From Phycisphaerales bacterium (GTDB lineage: Bacteria > Planctomycetota > Phycisphaerae > Phycisphaerales > SM1A02), in assembly GCA_009691725.1 (NCBI GenBank), contig SIAP01000008.1:1-64000 (forward strand): a DNA stretch of 64,000 bases. Reading direction: 5' to 3'. Position 1 is the first letter of the stretch. Every line of letters starts with the position of its first letter. Of this stretch, positions 36,827-46,087 are shown piece after piece. Position numbers and translations under genes: made by a program. The notes under the pieces are model-generated. The model searched no databases and was not told where the DNA came from. It saw only the letters and a list, made by a program, of their open reading frames with translations.

Positions 36827-37858
36827 TTGCGTCGCGAAGGCGCCCTGAACCTCACAGTCGACTTTGCGCAGTACGCAGTCTTGCGCGGGCTTTTTGGCGT
36901 TTTTCACATGTGCGGGATCGACCAAAACATGCGGACTGCCGCAGGGTGCGGTCGACTCTATTTTCGTGCCGTGCAACGCCACCGCGAGCGTGCGATCGGC
37001 CACATCGCGCGAAGTCTGCCACACCTCTCGAGTGACGAGGTGCACCAACTTGCCTCGCGATCTGTCGAGAGTCTCTTTCAGATGTTCATGGTTGAGACGG
37101 TCGCCATTCCACGCCTGCTGACTCCAACGACATGGCCACACTATGTGAAGCCAAACCACATCGGGAAGCCTCTGCGACTTCTCGTTGGTCGCGATCCCAT
37201 CATCTTTGTCACCGGGCACTGCGGCAACTGGGAACTTCTCGGATTCGTGCTCGCACTCCTGGGATTTCACATGAGCGCACTTGCACGCCCACTTGACAAT
37301 CGCTGGATCGATCGGTGGATTCGCGATGTCCGCCAGGCGCGCGGGCTTCAGGTGCTCACCAAGTGGGGAGCAACGACGGAAGTTCAAAGGGTCATCGAGG
37401 GCGGCGGTCGCATCGGGTTCATCGCGGACCAGAATGCAGGCGATGACGGCATATTCGTCCCCTTCTTTGGGCGGCTCGCGTCGAGTTACAAATCTATTGG
37501 ACTCCTGGCGATGCGCTACGACATTCCAATCGTCGCGGGAGCAGCGCGACGCTGCCAGAGCCGGTTTTCGTACGAGTTAGACGACCTTGACATCATCTAT
37601 CCACACGAGTGGAAGGATCAGCCCGATCCACTCTTTTATGTCACGGCTCGCTTCAATCGTGCTATCGAGATGGGAATTCGCCGTGCTCCAGAACAGTATC
37701 TGTGGGTGCATCGAAGGTGGAAGAGCAGACCGCCCCATGAGCGACTCGGTCGACCGATGCCCGACCGACTCCGCGAAAAGTTGCGCAGTCTTCCGTGGAT
37801 GAGTGACGAAGAGATGGAACGGCTCGAACGGCCCATTGAACCATTGCAGGTACGGTGA
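36827..37858 (+). CDS. LpxL/HtrB-type lipid A biosynthesis acyltransferase
   Basis: Peripheral inner-membrane enzyme adding a secondary acyl chain to lipid A or a related lipid. 343 residues from a TTG start at 36827; a CTG six codons later with GAAGG before it is an alternative, and there is no usable ATG. The catalytic HX4E motif is HCGNWE (131-136) in IIFVTGHCGNWELLGF. Further family features are the conserved IGFIADQNAGDDGIFVPFFGR and the tail PEQYLWVHRRWKSRP. Its presence supports an LPS-bearing outer membrane. Followed by a fatty-acid desaturase gene. Confidence 0.86.
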   Translation: MRREGALNLTVDFAQYAVLRGLFGVFHMCGIDQNMRTAAGCGRLYFRAVQRHRERAIGHIARSLPHLSSDEVHQLASRSVESLFQMFMVETVAIPRLLTPTTWPHYVKPNHIGKPLRLLVGRDPIIFVTGHCGNWELLGFVLALLGFHMSALARPLDNRWIDRWIRDVRQARGLQVLTKWGATTEVQRVIEGGGRIGFIADQNAGDDGIFVPFFGRLASSYKSIGLLAMRYDIPIVAGAARRCQSRFSYELDDLDIIYPHEWKDQPDPLFYVTARFNRAIEMGIRRAPEQYLWVHRRWKSRPPHERLGRPMPDRLREKLRSLPWMSDEEMERLERPIEPLQVR

Positions 37859-37951
37859 TCGTTCCACGCTAGTATCTGTGGAGGTTCCGGGCGATTGAGT
37901 CATCCCCCACGGATGGGTCATGACAGGTTCGGTCGCTCGAGAAACACACGC

Positions 37952-38986
37952 ATGAACATCAGCCAGGCTTCCTCGGTTGCGCCCATGATGCGCCCCTCCG
38001 CGACGATTCCAACCGAAGTGTTTTTGCGTTACCTGTTGCCGGTCATCGTGGTGCACGGGCTTGGAATGCTGGTGGTGTTGCCAATCTTTTTCTCGTGGAC
38101 TGGAGTGATCGTGTGTCTGGTCGGAGTCCACATCTTTGGGCAAGCCATCACCATGGGCTATCACCGACTGCTCGCACACCGCAGTTTCGAGGTGCCCCGT
38201 TGGTTTGAGTGGACACTGACCACGCTCGCGCTCTGCTGCCTGCAGGACACACCCGCGCGCTGGGTCGCAACGCATCGCAAGCATCATGTTCATAGTGACG
38301 AGCACGACGATCCGCATTCTCCTCTCGTGGCATTTCTCTGGAGTCACATGGGATGGCTCTTCTTGCGCAATCATGACCTGACGCATGTCTCAAACTATTC
38401 GCGTTTCGCACGGGACATCCTGGAGGATCCCTTCTACTTCTGGCTCGAGCGTCACCCCGTTGCGCCACTGGTTATCTACTTTGGACAGACCATCGTCTAC
38501 TTTGGGCTCGCCTTTGGAATTGCCGCACTCGCCGGGACGCCGTTGACCGAGGCAGCTCTCTTTGGGACGAGCGTCGTGCTCTTTGGAGTCTTCGCGCGCA
38601 CCGTGCTTGTCTGGCACATCACATGGAGTGTGAATAGCCTGACACACATGTTCGGCTATAGCAATCATGACACCGGCGAGCAGAGCAGGAACAACTGGTT
38701 CGTGGCGCTCGTTGCAGCTGGCGAGGGCTGGCACAACAATCATCATCACGATCCCTCGGCCTGCACTGTCCAACACAAGTGGTGGGAGTTCGACCTCACG
38801 TACTGGGAAGTCCGAGGGCTGCAAGCGATTGGCATCGTTGGAAAGATCACCCCGCTGCGGACCGAACGCATTCGGATGGCGGCTCGTGGGAAAGCGCGCG
38901 ACACTTCAAATCCGGCGAGAGCGGTCGAGGTCTCGCAACCATTGTTGGATTCGTCGCAGAGCCCGCACAAAAGCCAGTTGTCCTAA
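37952..38986 (+). CDS. Acyl-CoA/acyl-lipid delta-9-type fatty acid desaturase
   Basis: Membrane di-iron enzyme introducing a cis double bond in acyl chains. 344 residues from ATG 37952. The three histidine boxes are intact: HRLLAH (71-76), HRKHH (108-112) and HNNHHHD (within GEGWHNNHHHDPSA). Two pairs of transmembrane helices surround them (for example YLLPVIVVHGLGMLVVLPIFF). With the acyltransferase upstream it suggests adaptation of membrane lipid composition. Requires oxygen, so the organism is at least facultatively aerobic, as kynA also suggests. Confidence 0.92.
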   Translation: MNISQASSVAPMMRPSATIPTEVFLRYLLPVIVVHGLGMLVVLPIFFSWTGVIVCLVGVHIFGQAITMGYHRLLAHRSFEVPRWFEWTLTTLALCCLQDTPARWVATHRKHHVHSDEHDDPHSPLVAFLWSHMGWLFLRNHDLTHVSNYSRFARDILEDPFYFWLERHPVAPLVIYFGQTIVYFGLAFGIAALAGTPLTEAALFGTSVVLFGVFARTVLVWHITWSVNSLTHMFGYSNHDTGEQSRNNWFVALVAAGEGWHNNHHHDPSACTVQHKWWEFDLTYWEVRGLQAIGIVGKITPLRTERIRMAARGKARDTSNPARAVEVSQPLLDSSQSPHKSQLS

Positions 38987-38997
38987 TCTCGCATCCC

Positions 38998-39300
38998 ATG
39001 CGCGTCCTGGTCATTCTTCCATCTGCTGCGTCAACGAACGCGGGGAACCCAACCCTCGGTTCTCGAAAGTGGCTCCAGACCAGTCTCGCCACGCTCAACA
39101 TTTTTCCAGAATCGGCTGGAGGTGACATCTGGTACGGACCTGGAATCGAATTCCAACTCGCTCCAAACCAAGACCCTGTGGTGCAGATGCTGCTCATGGT
39201 GACCGACGAAGACATCGCATGGTTGGTCATCGAGCGCATCGGAAAACTGATGAAGTGGAAGTTCGTTGATGTCAACACGGGACATGAACTCGTCCACTGA
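38998..39300 (+). CDS. Unknown 100-residue protein
   Basis: Frame from ATG 38998 (MRVLVILPSAASTNAGNPT) to 39300. No signal or transmembrane segment is evident. The core, GGDIWYGPGIEFQLAPNQDPVVQMLLMVTDEDIAWLVIERI, is acidic and amphipathic and looks like a conserved small domain that may occur widely in planctomycetes (my recollection, not verified). The ORF track gives a longer frame beginning inside the desaturase gene; that part is a shadow. It overlaps the next gene by up to 32 bases. Confidence 0.6.
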   Translation: MRVLVILPSAASTNAGNPTLGSRKWLQTSLATLNIFPESAGGDIWYGPGIEFQLAPNQDPVVQMLLMVTDEDIAWLVIERIGKLMKWKFVDVNTGHELVH

Positions 39301-40618
39301 ATTCCTTTCCAGACTTCGCGCGCATCTGCGCTCTGATCGCTTGGTCGTTGTTGGACTCTGTTCCGTTGCGGTGATCGTGCTCGCCAGGTGTACCGCAGCA
39401 CAGACCCAACACTCCCCACAGGACTCCGCTTCGTCTCGTTCATGGCCTCGAACGGCGATCACCGCACAGGGTGATCGCGTCACACTGAGCTCTCCACATG
39501 TTGACGAGTGGCGCGATGGAACGCTCTTTGTGAAGTGTGCGACAAGGGTGCAATTGCATGGCGCAACCGACTCCTGCATTGGTACTGTCAACATCTGCGG
39601 TCGTTCGATGCTCGATCACCACTCGCGCGATGTGACAGTCAGCGATCTCACCCTTCCCGCCATGAGATTTCCCACGGACGAAGCGGGAATCGTGCCGATT
39701 CGTGATGCTGTCATGCAGGCGCTTTTTGGTTTGACTCTGCGCATCCCGCTGGACGATTTGCTCGCGTCGATGAACTGGAACGCGATGTCGCTCCCCGTTC
39801 CAGCGCCGCATCTCCCGCACAGGCTCTTGCCCGCCGACGCGCTCGCGATGACCACGCCTGCAGAGTTTCAGGTGATCGTTCCCACGGCGCTGGAAGGTTG
39901 CACCAACTCCACCTCGCCTCTCTTTCGGATCGACACTGGCGTGTACTACATCGTCGATGGAGGCGAGTGGTACTCGTGCGATGGGCTCGATACCAATTCG
40001 TGGTCGTGGGTCGATCCCTCAACGCTCCCCACTGCACTCAGTGAGATTCCAGAGCACTCTCGATGGGAGGGAGCTCTCGCGCATCTTCCGTCGACTGGGC
40101 AGTTCTGCGAGGCGCAGTTCATTCGTTCACTCACTCCAGTTTCGCCGCCCCCTGGTGCTGATCTCTCGTCCTGGTGGAATCCGTGGGAGGGATCCTGGTG
40201 GAGCAGTCGCGAGAGTGCCGCGGAGCGATCCCTGCGACTCGACGCGCACCCGCGCTCGGTGACCGACGCGTTGACGGTGGACCCATCACAGGAGAATCTC
40301 TTTATCGGGCTTGATGGTCGGGTGTATGCCCACCGAGAAAACCGTTGGTATCAAAACAAACCAGATGGCGATTGGGTTGAGTACACAGAGCAACGCTCCA
40401 CCGCTCGTTTGCTGAGGGACGCATTGCGCGCACGCGAGGCTGCACGACATCGCCGCACACAATTCGAATCGTGGCGGAGAGCGCAAGAGGCGTTGGATGA
40501 GGCAACACCGAATACCTCTTCGCAAGAACATCTCTCGATGCAGACGGGACGACCCTCCTGTGTTGGCATGAGGCACACTGCGCGTCCATCGACTGCGGCG
40601 AAGCAAACACAGGAGTGA
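39284..40618 (+). CDS. Unknown exported protein with aromatic YxxxxGxWY-like repeats
   Basis: 444 residues from ATG 39284 (ATG 39269 and TTG 39266 are alternatives). An N-terminal hydrophobic segment (LVVVGLCSVAVIVLARCTAAQ) is a signal peptide or anchor. Two similar units are visible: FRIDTGVYYIVDGGEWYSCD and LDGRVYAHRENRWYQNKPDGDWVEY, a Tyr/Trp pattern seen in short beta-rich exported repeats. The C-terminus is Arg/Ala-rich and helical. No enzyme motif seen. It partly overlaps the small gene before it, implying coupling. Confidence 0.6.
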   Translation: MNSSTEFLSRLRAHLRSDRLVVVGLCSVAVIVLARCTAAQTQHSPQDSASSRSWPRTAITAQGDRVTLSSPHVDEWRDGTLFVKCATRVQLHGATDSCIGTVNICGRSMLDHHSRDVTVSDLTLPAMRFPTDEAGIVPIRDAVMQALFGLTLRIPLDDLLASMNWNAMSLPVPAPHLPHRLLPADALAMTTPAEFQVIVPTALEGCTNSTSPLFRIDTGVYYIVDGGEWYSCDGLDTNSWSWVDPSTLPTALSEIPEHSRWEGALAHLPSTGQFCEAQFIRSLTPVSPPPGADLSSWWNPWEGSWWSSRESAAERSLRLDAHPRSVTDALTVDPSQENLFIGLDGRVYAHRENRWYQNKPDGDWVEYTEQRSTARLLRDALRAREAARHRRTQFESWRRAQEALDEATPNTSSQEHLSMQTGRPSCVGMRHTARPSTAAKQTQE

Positions 40619-40631
40619 TTTCTCGCAACGC

Positions 40632-41354
40632 TCAGAGCGGCAAACGCTCTGGCTCCCCGACAGCGCGCGGATAGCGGTTGGGGGTCTTGCCGGACTTCTC
40701 GACGATGACCAGTGTTCCAGTTGGAGTACGCAATTGTTCGACGACCACTCCACGCAGTTCGCCCAGCGCGTGAACTGACGCAGCAACTTCCGCTGCGGCT
40801 TGCTCACCCTTCACGGCAATGAAGATCCCGCCATGCCGCACCATCGGCAGCGACAACTCCAGCAGAATCGGCAGTCGAGCCACCGCGCGACTCACGACCA
40901 CATCGATGACCTCACGGAGCTCTTTCGCGCCGAGCACTTCTGCGCGCTGGCAGCGCACACGCACATTGCTGAGACCCAGTTGCGACGCCGTCTCTTCAAG
41001 GAATCGAGCCTTTTTCCCAGTGGATTCAACGAGAGTGAACTCAACGCTCGGCATCACGATCGCGAGGATCAGGCCGGGGATCCCTCCGCCGCTCCCGATG
41101 TCGACGACACTGCGCGCCTCGCTCTGCTGAAGCGTCGGCAGGAGCGTCAGCGCATCAAAGATGTGACGCATCCACGCGACTGTTCGGTCGCGAATCCCGG
41201 TGAGATTCATTCGCTCATTCGCTGCATAGAGAAGATCGAGATATCGCGTCAAGAGCACCAACTCGGATGATTCCACTTCGATGCCGTATGCATGGATCGC
41301 AGCGCGAAACTCATCGGTCGGTCCATTGGATTGCGCCGAAGGCAGATCGTTCAT
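40632..41354 (-). CDS. rsmG: 16S rRNA (guanine(527)-N7)-methyltransferase
   Basis: Methylates G527 of 16S rRNA; the E. coli gene is also called gidB. 240 residues from ATG 41354 (MNDLPSAQSNGP), which overlaps the rodA stop as ATGA; the longer ORF is a shadow. Motifs are LDLLYAANERMNLTGIRDRT, SAM loop VVDIGSGGGIPGLILAIVMP, TLVESTGKKARFLEE and VVSRAVARLPILLELSLP. The usual neighbours mnmG and parAB are absent; here it is translationally coupled to cell-elongation genes. Confidence 0.94.
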   Translation of the reverse strand: MNDLPSAQSNGPTDEFRAAIHAYGIEVESSELVLLTRYLDLLYAANERMNLTGIRDRTVAWMRHIFDALTLLPTLQQSEARSVVDIGSGGGIPGLILAIVMPSVEFTLVESTGKKARFLEETASQLGLSNVRVRCQRAEVLGAKELREVIDVVVSRAVARLPILLELSLPMVRHGGIFIAVKGEQAAAEVAASVHALGELRGVVVEQLRTPTGTLVIVEKSGKTPNRYPRAVGEPERLPL

Positions 41355-42559
41355 GCCAGCACCCGACGCGCACTGCCACCGGTCATCGCCCCAAGCCGAG
41401 CATCTCGGGCCGAGACCGAGAAGAGCAAGCCGACTGCGATCCAGGAAGCGAGGATGCTCGAACCACCAAAAGATACGAATGGCAGCGTCAAACCAGTGAT
41501 GGGAAGAACTCCCATGGTCATGCCGACATTCACGAATGACTGAAAACCCAGCATTGCACCAACACCGCTGCCAAGCAATCGACCAAATGGTGAGCGCGCA
41601 GCGACCGCCACGCACATCGCCCCTGCGGCAACTCCAGCCTCGAGGAGGATCACCGCGATTCCTCCGACGAGACCCCACCGACATGCGACCACAGCAAAGA
41701 TCATGTCATTGTGTTCCTCTGGAAGTGCGTTGAAGCGGATGAGATTCCGTGCTGCTTCTTCGCCATTGCCAAACACACCGCCGCACCCCACCAGTCTGCG
41801 GGCGCTACGCGCTTGAAATCCGCTCGTGCTGTTGTACCGATCATCGCCCGTCAATTGCGCTATCAACGAATCGATGCGCGCCCGTTGGTGAGGCTTGAGA
41901 ACGGGATAGGACGCAGATGCAAGCACGACCGCACTCAACACGATTGTCCCCAAGTGCCATCGTCGCGCACCTTGCGCAAGCAGCATCGCCAGCAGTGTTG
42001 GAAAGAACAACAGCGCCGTCCCCAAGTCGGGCTGCATGAGGATGAGGAGGACGGGAACGGTGGTCAAGATGATCGGGAGGAGTAGTCCCAGATGGCTGCG
42101 CACATCCGCAGTTCGGCGCAACCACCACGCACCCGCCACAATCCACGCAATCTTTGCAAATTCTGCCGGCTGCATATCCACAGGTCCGAAATCGATCCAA
42201 CAGCGACTGCCATTGCGGGCGCGCACGATGGCCTCGGGCACACCAGGTGCAACGAGCACGACGAGAAGACCGATCGTGAGCGTGAAGATCCATGGTCCCC
42301 ACCGTTCGACGGTGGCCGGAATCGGTCCGACAATCAAGGCCGCCGCCGCCACGCCGACTAGCGCATAAACCAATTGCCTCACCGCCAAACCCGGCTCGGT
42401 CGTCGCGATCGCTGCAATGCCGATACATGTCAACAACGCTGCACAGATGACGGGGATCCATCCAACATTAATCCAAGAAAAGCCAAAGCGATCATGGATG
42501 CTGGTGCGTGCTGGTGCGGTCGTTGTTGCTCGCGCTCCCGTTCGATTGAAACTGCTCAC
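41351..42559 (-). CDS. rodA: RodA/FtsW-family peptidoglycan glycosyltransferase
   Basis: Polytopic SEDS protein polymerising lipid II in the elongation complex. 402 residues with about ten hydrophobic segments. SEDS marks are RCWIDFGPVDMQPAEFAKIAWI, LILMQPDLGTALLFFP, the extracellular FGNGEEAARNLIRFNALPEEHNDMIFAVV, and the terminal PITGLTLPFVSFGGSSILASWIAVG. The gene lies directly after a PBP2-type gene with a 4-bp overlap, which argues for RodA over FtsW. Confidence 0.92.
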   Translation of the reverse strand: MSSFNRTGARATTTAPARTSIHDRFGFSWINVGWIPVICAALLTCIGIAAIATTEPGLAVRQLVYALVGVAAAALIVGPIPATVERWGPWIFTLTIGLLVVLVAPGVPEAIVRARNGSRCWIDFGPVDMQPAEFAKIAWIVAGAWWLRRTADVRSHLGLLLPIILTTVPVLLILMQPDLGTALLFFPTLLAMLLAQGARRWHLGTIVLSAVVLASASYPVLKPHQRARIDSLIAQLTGDDRYNSTSGFQARSARRLVGCGGVFGNGEEAARNLIRFNALPEEHNDMIFAVVACRWGLVGGIAVILLEAGVAAGAMCVAVAARSPFGRLLGSGVGAMLGFQSFVNVGMTMGVLPITGLTLPFVSFGGSSILASWIAVGLLFSVSARDARLGAMTGGSARRVLA

Positions 42560-44808
42560 CGAGTGGCTCCCACCGAAATCGGATTGCGAGAGTTCGCGCT
42601 GCCCTCTGCACCGAGGTAGTGCTCACTCACCAACGCTCTGATCACTGCACCCATCACCGGACCTGCGGTGCGACCACCACCGCCACCGCGCTCAACAATC
42701 ACGGCGATGGCGTATCGCGGAATTCCGTCGGATGGGTTGCCGACAAGCGCGGCGCACCACGCATGGTCAGCATCGGTCACTATTCGCTCGGCCACGCCAT
42801 CGTTGTCTCGGTCAATCTTGAGTGGCGGCGCCTCCGCCGTTCCGGTTTTTGCCCACACGCGCACGCCCGCAGCCTCGATGATTGGATCGTGCGAACCATC
42901 GCCATACTCCATGTGATGCCCTGTGCCGTAACTCTCCGACACAACCCTTCGCAATCCTTCGAGGACGCGCGAAACTGCGGTCGGAGAGAAGGGATAGACC
43001 GCAGTCGTGCGACTGGAATCTTTGAGAAAGACCGGCGATCGCACACTTCCGCCGCGAGCCACCATCGCGTACGCATTCGCCATCTCCAGTGGTGTGACGG
43101 TCAATGGCCCTTGTCCGATTCCCAGCGACACCGTCGAAAACTGGTCGCGATGCGCATCGACATGTTCCGCCGCTGCGACTGTCGGGACGCTCCCTCCCAT
43201 CGTCCCCAGTCCAAATCGTCGATACCACTCGCAGAGCCGCGCAGCACCGAGTCGATTGGCGAGTGTGTAAAAATAAATGTTGCAGGAGCGTGCTATCGCA
43301 ACCTCGACGCTCAGCGGTCCGCCAGTGATCTTCGTGTGCGTCGCCATCTTGAATCGATCGCGATAGATCCAACATCGTGCGGCATCGGTGCGATCCTTGA
43401 AAAAGTGACCGTTGCACTCGATCTGCTCGTCTTCGCGTGCGACGCCCTCGGCAATCGCCGCGAGGTACACCAGTGGTTTCACCAGCGACCCCGGCGGATA
43501 TGCCGCTTCGAGCGCGCGATTGATGCGCCCACCGTCGCGACCCAACGCACCGCGCGAAGCATCAACCTGATCCTGAGGCAGCGGAGTTGATCCCGCTGCC
43601 AAGACCTCACCCGTCGCGATATCCACGATCACAGCTGCAGCGGGGAGCGCATCTCCAGCGCGCAACCCATCACTGTGCGCCTGCCAGGGTTGAACGATGG
43701 TCAGTCCAGTGCGCGGATCCAACGCCGCTTGCACCCGCATTTGCAATTGCGCATCAATAGAGACCATCACGTCGTGGCCCGGAACAGGCTCGATCCGCTC
43801 TTCATCGTTGGAATCGCGTCGATGCACGACATGACCGCGGAGACCACGCAATTCGTCCTCAAATTGTCGCTCCATTCCACGCGCGCCGATCGCATCGCGC
43901 CCAGCGCGATATCCGCCAAGATCGACTTCGACTCGACCATCCTCTGTGGTCCGCTCGAATGGGCGACGGTCCAAATCTTCTTTCCAGGTCTCATTGCGCA
44001 CCGACCCCACGAGCTGGTCAATCGCTCCGTCCATCTTCAGGACCAGCGGGATCGATGTGCGAATCGGCCGTGGAAGTTGCGTCCGTTGGACCTCGACCTC
44101 GGCACTCTCCCACGGATCGCTGCGCATCGTTGCATCGATCACCTCGATCGCGCTTGGAAACTCATCGGAAATTTTTCGCAGGTCAAATGCTGATTCCGTG
44201 GGGAGATTCTGGGAAATGACATGCATCTCGCGCATCTCGCGGATCGGTTCAGGCTTCACATCGAGCGATTGACCGCGCGCCTGTCGTGCGGCTTGCCCCC
44301 GAGCGACCGCAGCTGCGTGGTCGTCAATGCGTTTGACGATGACTGCGAGCCGCTCTTCAAGTTCGCCTCGAGAGAGACCCGCGCGGGTTGCGAGAATCAT
44401 CAGCAGGTCCGTCTGTTTCGACACCCACTCCGGCAGCATCAGCGTCGTGCGTTCGTCTCGCTGCGCTGGAGAAAGTTTCCGCCATGCCGCACCTGCGGCG
44501 GTCTTTGCGGCGCTGCGCGCACTCTCCGCGGCCCACTGACCCTTGGCAAAGGAGTAACTCACGGCAGCGTCGTAGGTGGCGATGTCCTGCGCGAGGATCC
44601 GTCCAGTGCGGTCAAGCAGTTTCCCACGCCACGTTGGAAGAAATTTTTCGACATCGAGCCGCTCGTCTGCAGCGTGTGCGAGGGCGGCACCCTGCACCAC
44701 CGTCAGTGCGAAGAGTCGAATGACCAGTGCGCACACCGCCAGTCCCATCACGGCGACGAGAAAGAGCAGTCGTTTGCGAGTGTTGCGCTGTGCGCTCTGA
44801 TACGCCAA
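42556..44808 (-). CDS. mrdA: Penicillin-binding protein 2 (class B transpeptidase)
   Basis: Cross-links side-wall peptidoglycan with RodA. 750 residues, longer than E. coli PBP2 (633), mostly from an insert of about 120 residues after the N-terminal anchor. The anchor is LLFLVAVMGLAVCALVIRLFAL. The transpeptidase motifs are SxxK as SLVK (in YPPGSLVKPLVYLAAIA), SxN as SCN (in IARSCNIYFYTLAN), and KTG in VWAKTGTAE. RGKLLDRTGRILAQ belongs to the pedestal. It starts the unit mrdA-rodA-rsmG and is divergent from ychF. Confidence 0.92.
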   Translation of the reverse strand: MAYQSAQRNTRKRLLFLVAVMGLAVCALVIRLFALTVVQGAALAHAADERLDVEKFLPTWRGKLLDRTGRILAQDIATYDAAVSYSFAKGQWAAESARSAAKTAAGAAWRKLSPAQRDERTTLMLPEWVSKQTDLLMILATRAGLSRGELEERLAVIVKRIDDHAAAVARGQAARQARGQSLDVKPEPIREMREMHVISQNLPTESAFDLRKISDEFPSAIEVIDATMRSDPWESAEVEVQRTQLPRPIRTSIPLVLKMDGAIDQLVGSVRNETWKEDLDRRPFERTTEDGRVEVDLGGYRAGRDAIGARGMERQFEDELRGLRGHVVHRRDSNDEERIEPVPGHDVMVSIDAQLQMRVQAALDPRTGLTIVQPWQAHSDGLRAGDALPAAAVIVDIATGEVLAAGSTPLPQDQVDASRGALGRDGGRINRALEAAYPPGSLVKPLVYLAAIAEGVAREDEQIECNGHFFKDRTDAARCWIYRDRFKMATHTKITGGPLSVEVAIARSCNIYFYTLANRLGAARLCEWYRRFGLGTMGGSVPTVAAAEHVDAHRDQFSTVSLGIGQGPLTVTPLEMANAYAMVARGGSVRSPVFLKDSSRTTAVYPFSPTAVSRVLEGLRRVVSESYGTGHHMEYGDGSHDPIIEAAGVRVWAKTGTAEAPPLKIDRDNDGVAERIVTDADHAWCAALVGNPSDGIPRYAIAVIVERGGGGGRTAGPVMGAVIRALVSEHYLGAEGSANSRNPISVGATR

Positions 44809-44871
44809 TCAGTCCTCCATGACTGTGGAACCTGCGGAGTGAGCAAGACAATTCACTCCCTCCAAATCTCT

Positions 44872-44903
44872 TTGACAGTGTAGCGCAGCGAGTTCGTTAC
44901 TAT
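44872..44903 (+). promoter_or_regulatory. Candidate promoter for ychF
   Basis: A perfect TTGACA (44872-44877) and a good TACTAT (44898-44903) precede ychF, but the spacer is 20 bases, longer than the usual 16-18. A shifted -10 (GTTACT) would give 18. The -10 box ends ten bases before the ychF ATG. Confidence 0.35.
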
Positions 44904-44913
44904 CTCTCGCCTT

Positions 44914-46002
44914 ATGGAATGCGGCATTGTTGGACTCCCAAATGTTGGAAAAAGCACCCTCTTCAACGCCCTCACGGCAGCGGGTGCGGCGGCGGCGAAC
45001 TATCCGTTTTGCACGATCGAACCGAATGTTGGCATCGTGCCCGTGCCCGATAATCGACTCGCGCACATCAACGAGTTCATCAAGGCGCAGAAACTCATTC
45101 CAGCGGCGCTTCGATTGGTCGATATCGCCGGACTCGTCAAGGGTGCGAGCGAAGGCGCTGGACTGGGCAACAAGTTTCTCTCGCACATCCGCGAAGTCGA
45201 TTCGCTCTTGCATGTGGTGCGCTGCTTTGAGGATCCCGATGTGATGCATGTCGATGGGACGGTCGATCCGCTGCGCGATATCGGCACAATCGAAACTGAA
45301 CTGATGCTCGCAGACTTACAGATTGTCGAGACTTTGCTTGACAAGACGCGCCGCACCACCAAACTCGGCGACAAGGAAGCTGCTGCGCGGCTTGCTGTGC
45401 TCGAGCGGTGTGCTGTCGCGCTCAATGCATCGCGACCCGTGCGGTCGATTGACCCAACGCCAGAAGAGGCGATCATCCTGCAGCAGCTTGGCATGATTTC
45501 TGCCAAGCGCATCTTGTTCGTGGCAAATGTCGACGAGTCTGACCCGCTCGGTCAGGGCGCGTTCGTGCAAGTGGTGCGCGACTACTGCGCCAAGAATGGC
45601 GGGGTTGTGACTGTTGTCTGCGCAAAGATCGAGAGCGAACTTGCTGAGATGACCAAGGAAGATCAGCGCGAGATGCTCGATTCACTTGGAATGAAGGAGC
45701 CTGCGCTTGCATCGGTGGCGCGTGCGACATACGACCTGCTCGGATTGCAGTCCTATTTCACGGCGGGCGAAAAGGAGATCCGCGCGTGGACGATTCACAA
45801 GGGTTTCACTGCTCCGCAAGCGGCTGGCGTGATTCACACAGACTTCGAAAAGGGATTCATTCGCGCCGAGGTGTACGCCGTGAAGGATCTCTTCGAGCTC
45901 AAGAGCGAGAAGGCTATTCGCGAAGCTGGCCGACTCCGAAGCGAAGGCAAGGCGTACATCATGAAGGATGGCGACGTCGTGCACTTCTTGTTCAATGTGT
46001 GA
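44914..46002 (+). CDS. ychF: YchF/OLA1-type GTP-dependent nucleic acid-binding ATPase
   Basis: Universally conserved P-loop protein of the Obg group that associates with ribosomes. 362 residues. G1 is [15 protein letters not shown]3 region [20 protein letters not shown] (a Gly at the catalytic-Gln place, family standard), and the specificity loop is non-canonical, ANVDESD instead of NKxD, as in YchF where ATP is preferred. The C-terminal TGS domain contains [31 protein letters not shown] and ends [10 protein letters not shown]. Single gene, divergent from mrdA. Confidence 0.96.
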   Translation: MECGIVGLPNVGKSTLFNALTAAGAAAANYPFCTIEPNVGIVPVPDNRLAHINEFIKAQKLIPAALRLVDIAGLVKGASEGAGLGNKFLSHIREVDSLLHVVRCFEDPDVMHVDGTVDPLRDIGTIETELMLADLQIVETLLDKTRRTTKLGDKEAAARLAVLERCAVALNASRPVRSIDPTPEEAIILQQLGMISAKRILFVANVDESDPLGQGAFVQVVRDYCAKNGGVVTVVCAKIESELAEMTKEDQREMLDSLGMKEPALASVARATYDLLGLQSYFTAGEKEIRAWTIHKGFTAPQAAGVIHTDFEKGFIRAEVYAVKDLFELKSEKAIREAGRLRSEGKAYIMKDGDVVHFLFNV

Positions 46003-46087
46003 TGGGCACCTCGTTCCAGGCTGAAAGTGCCAGTGTGTGGGTATTCGGAGCACGCATCTGTGGGTGACTCGGGATAGGATTGCTGTC

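Noticed and set aside
41355-41684. N-terminal extension of RsmG
   Set aside because: Antisense-like Arg/Trp-rich sequence inside rodA; MNDLPSAQ start overlaps the rodA stop in the usual ATGA manner.
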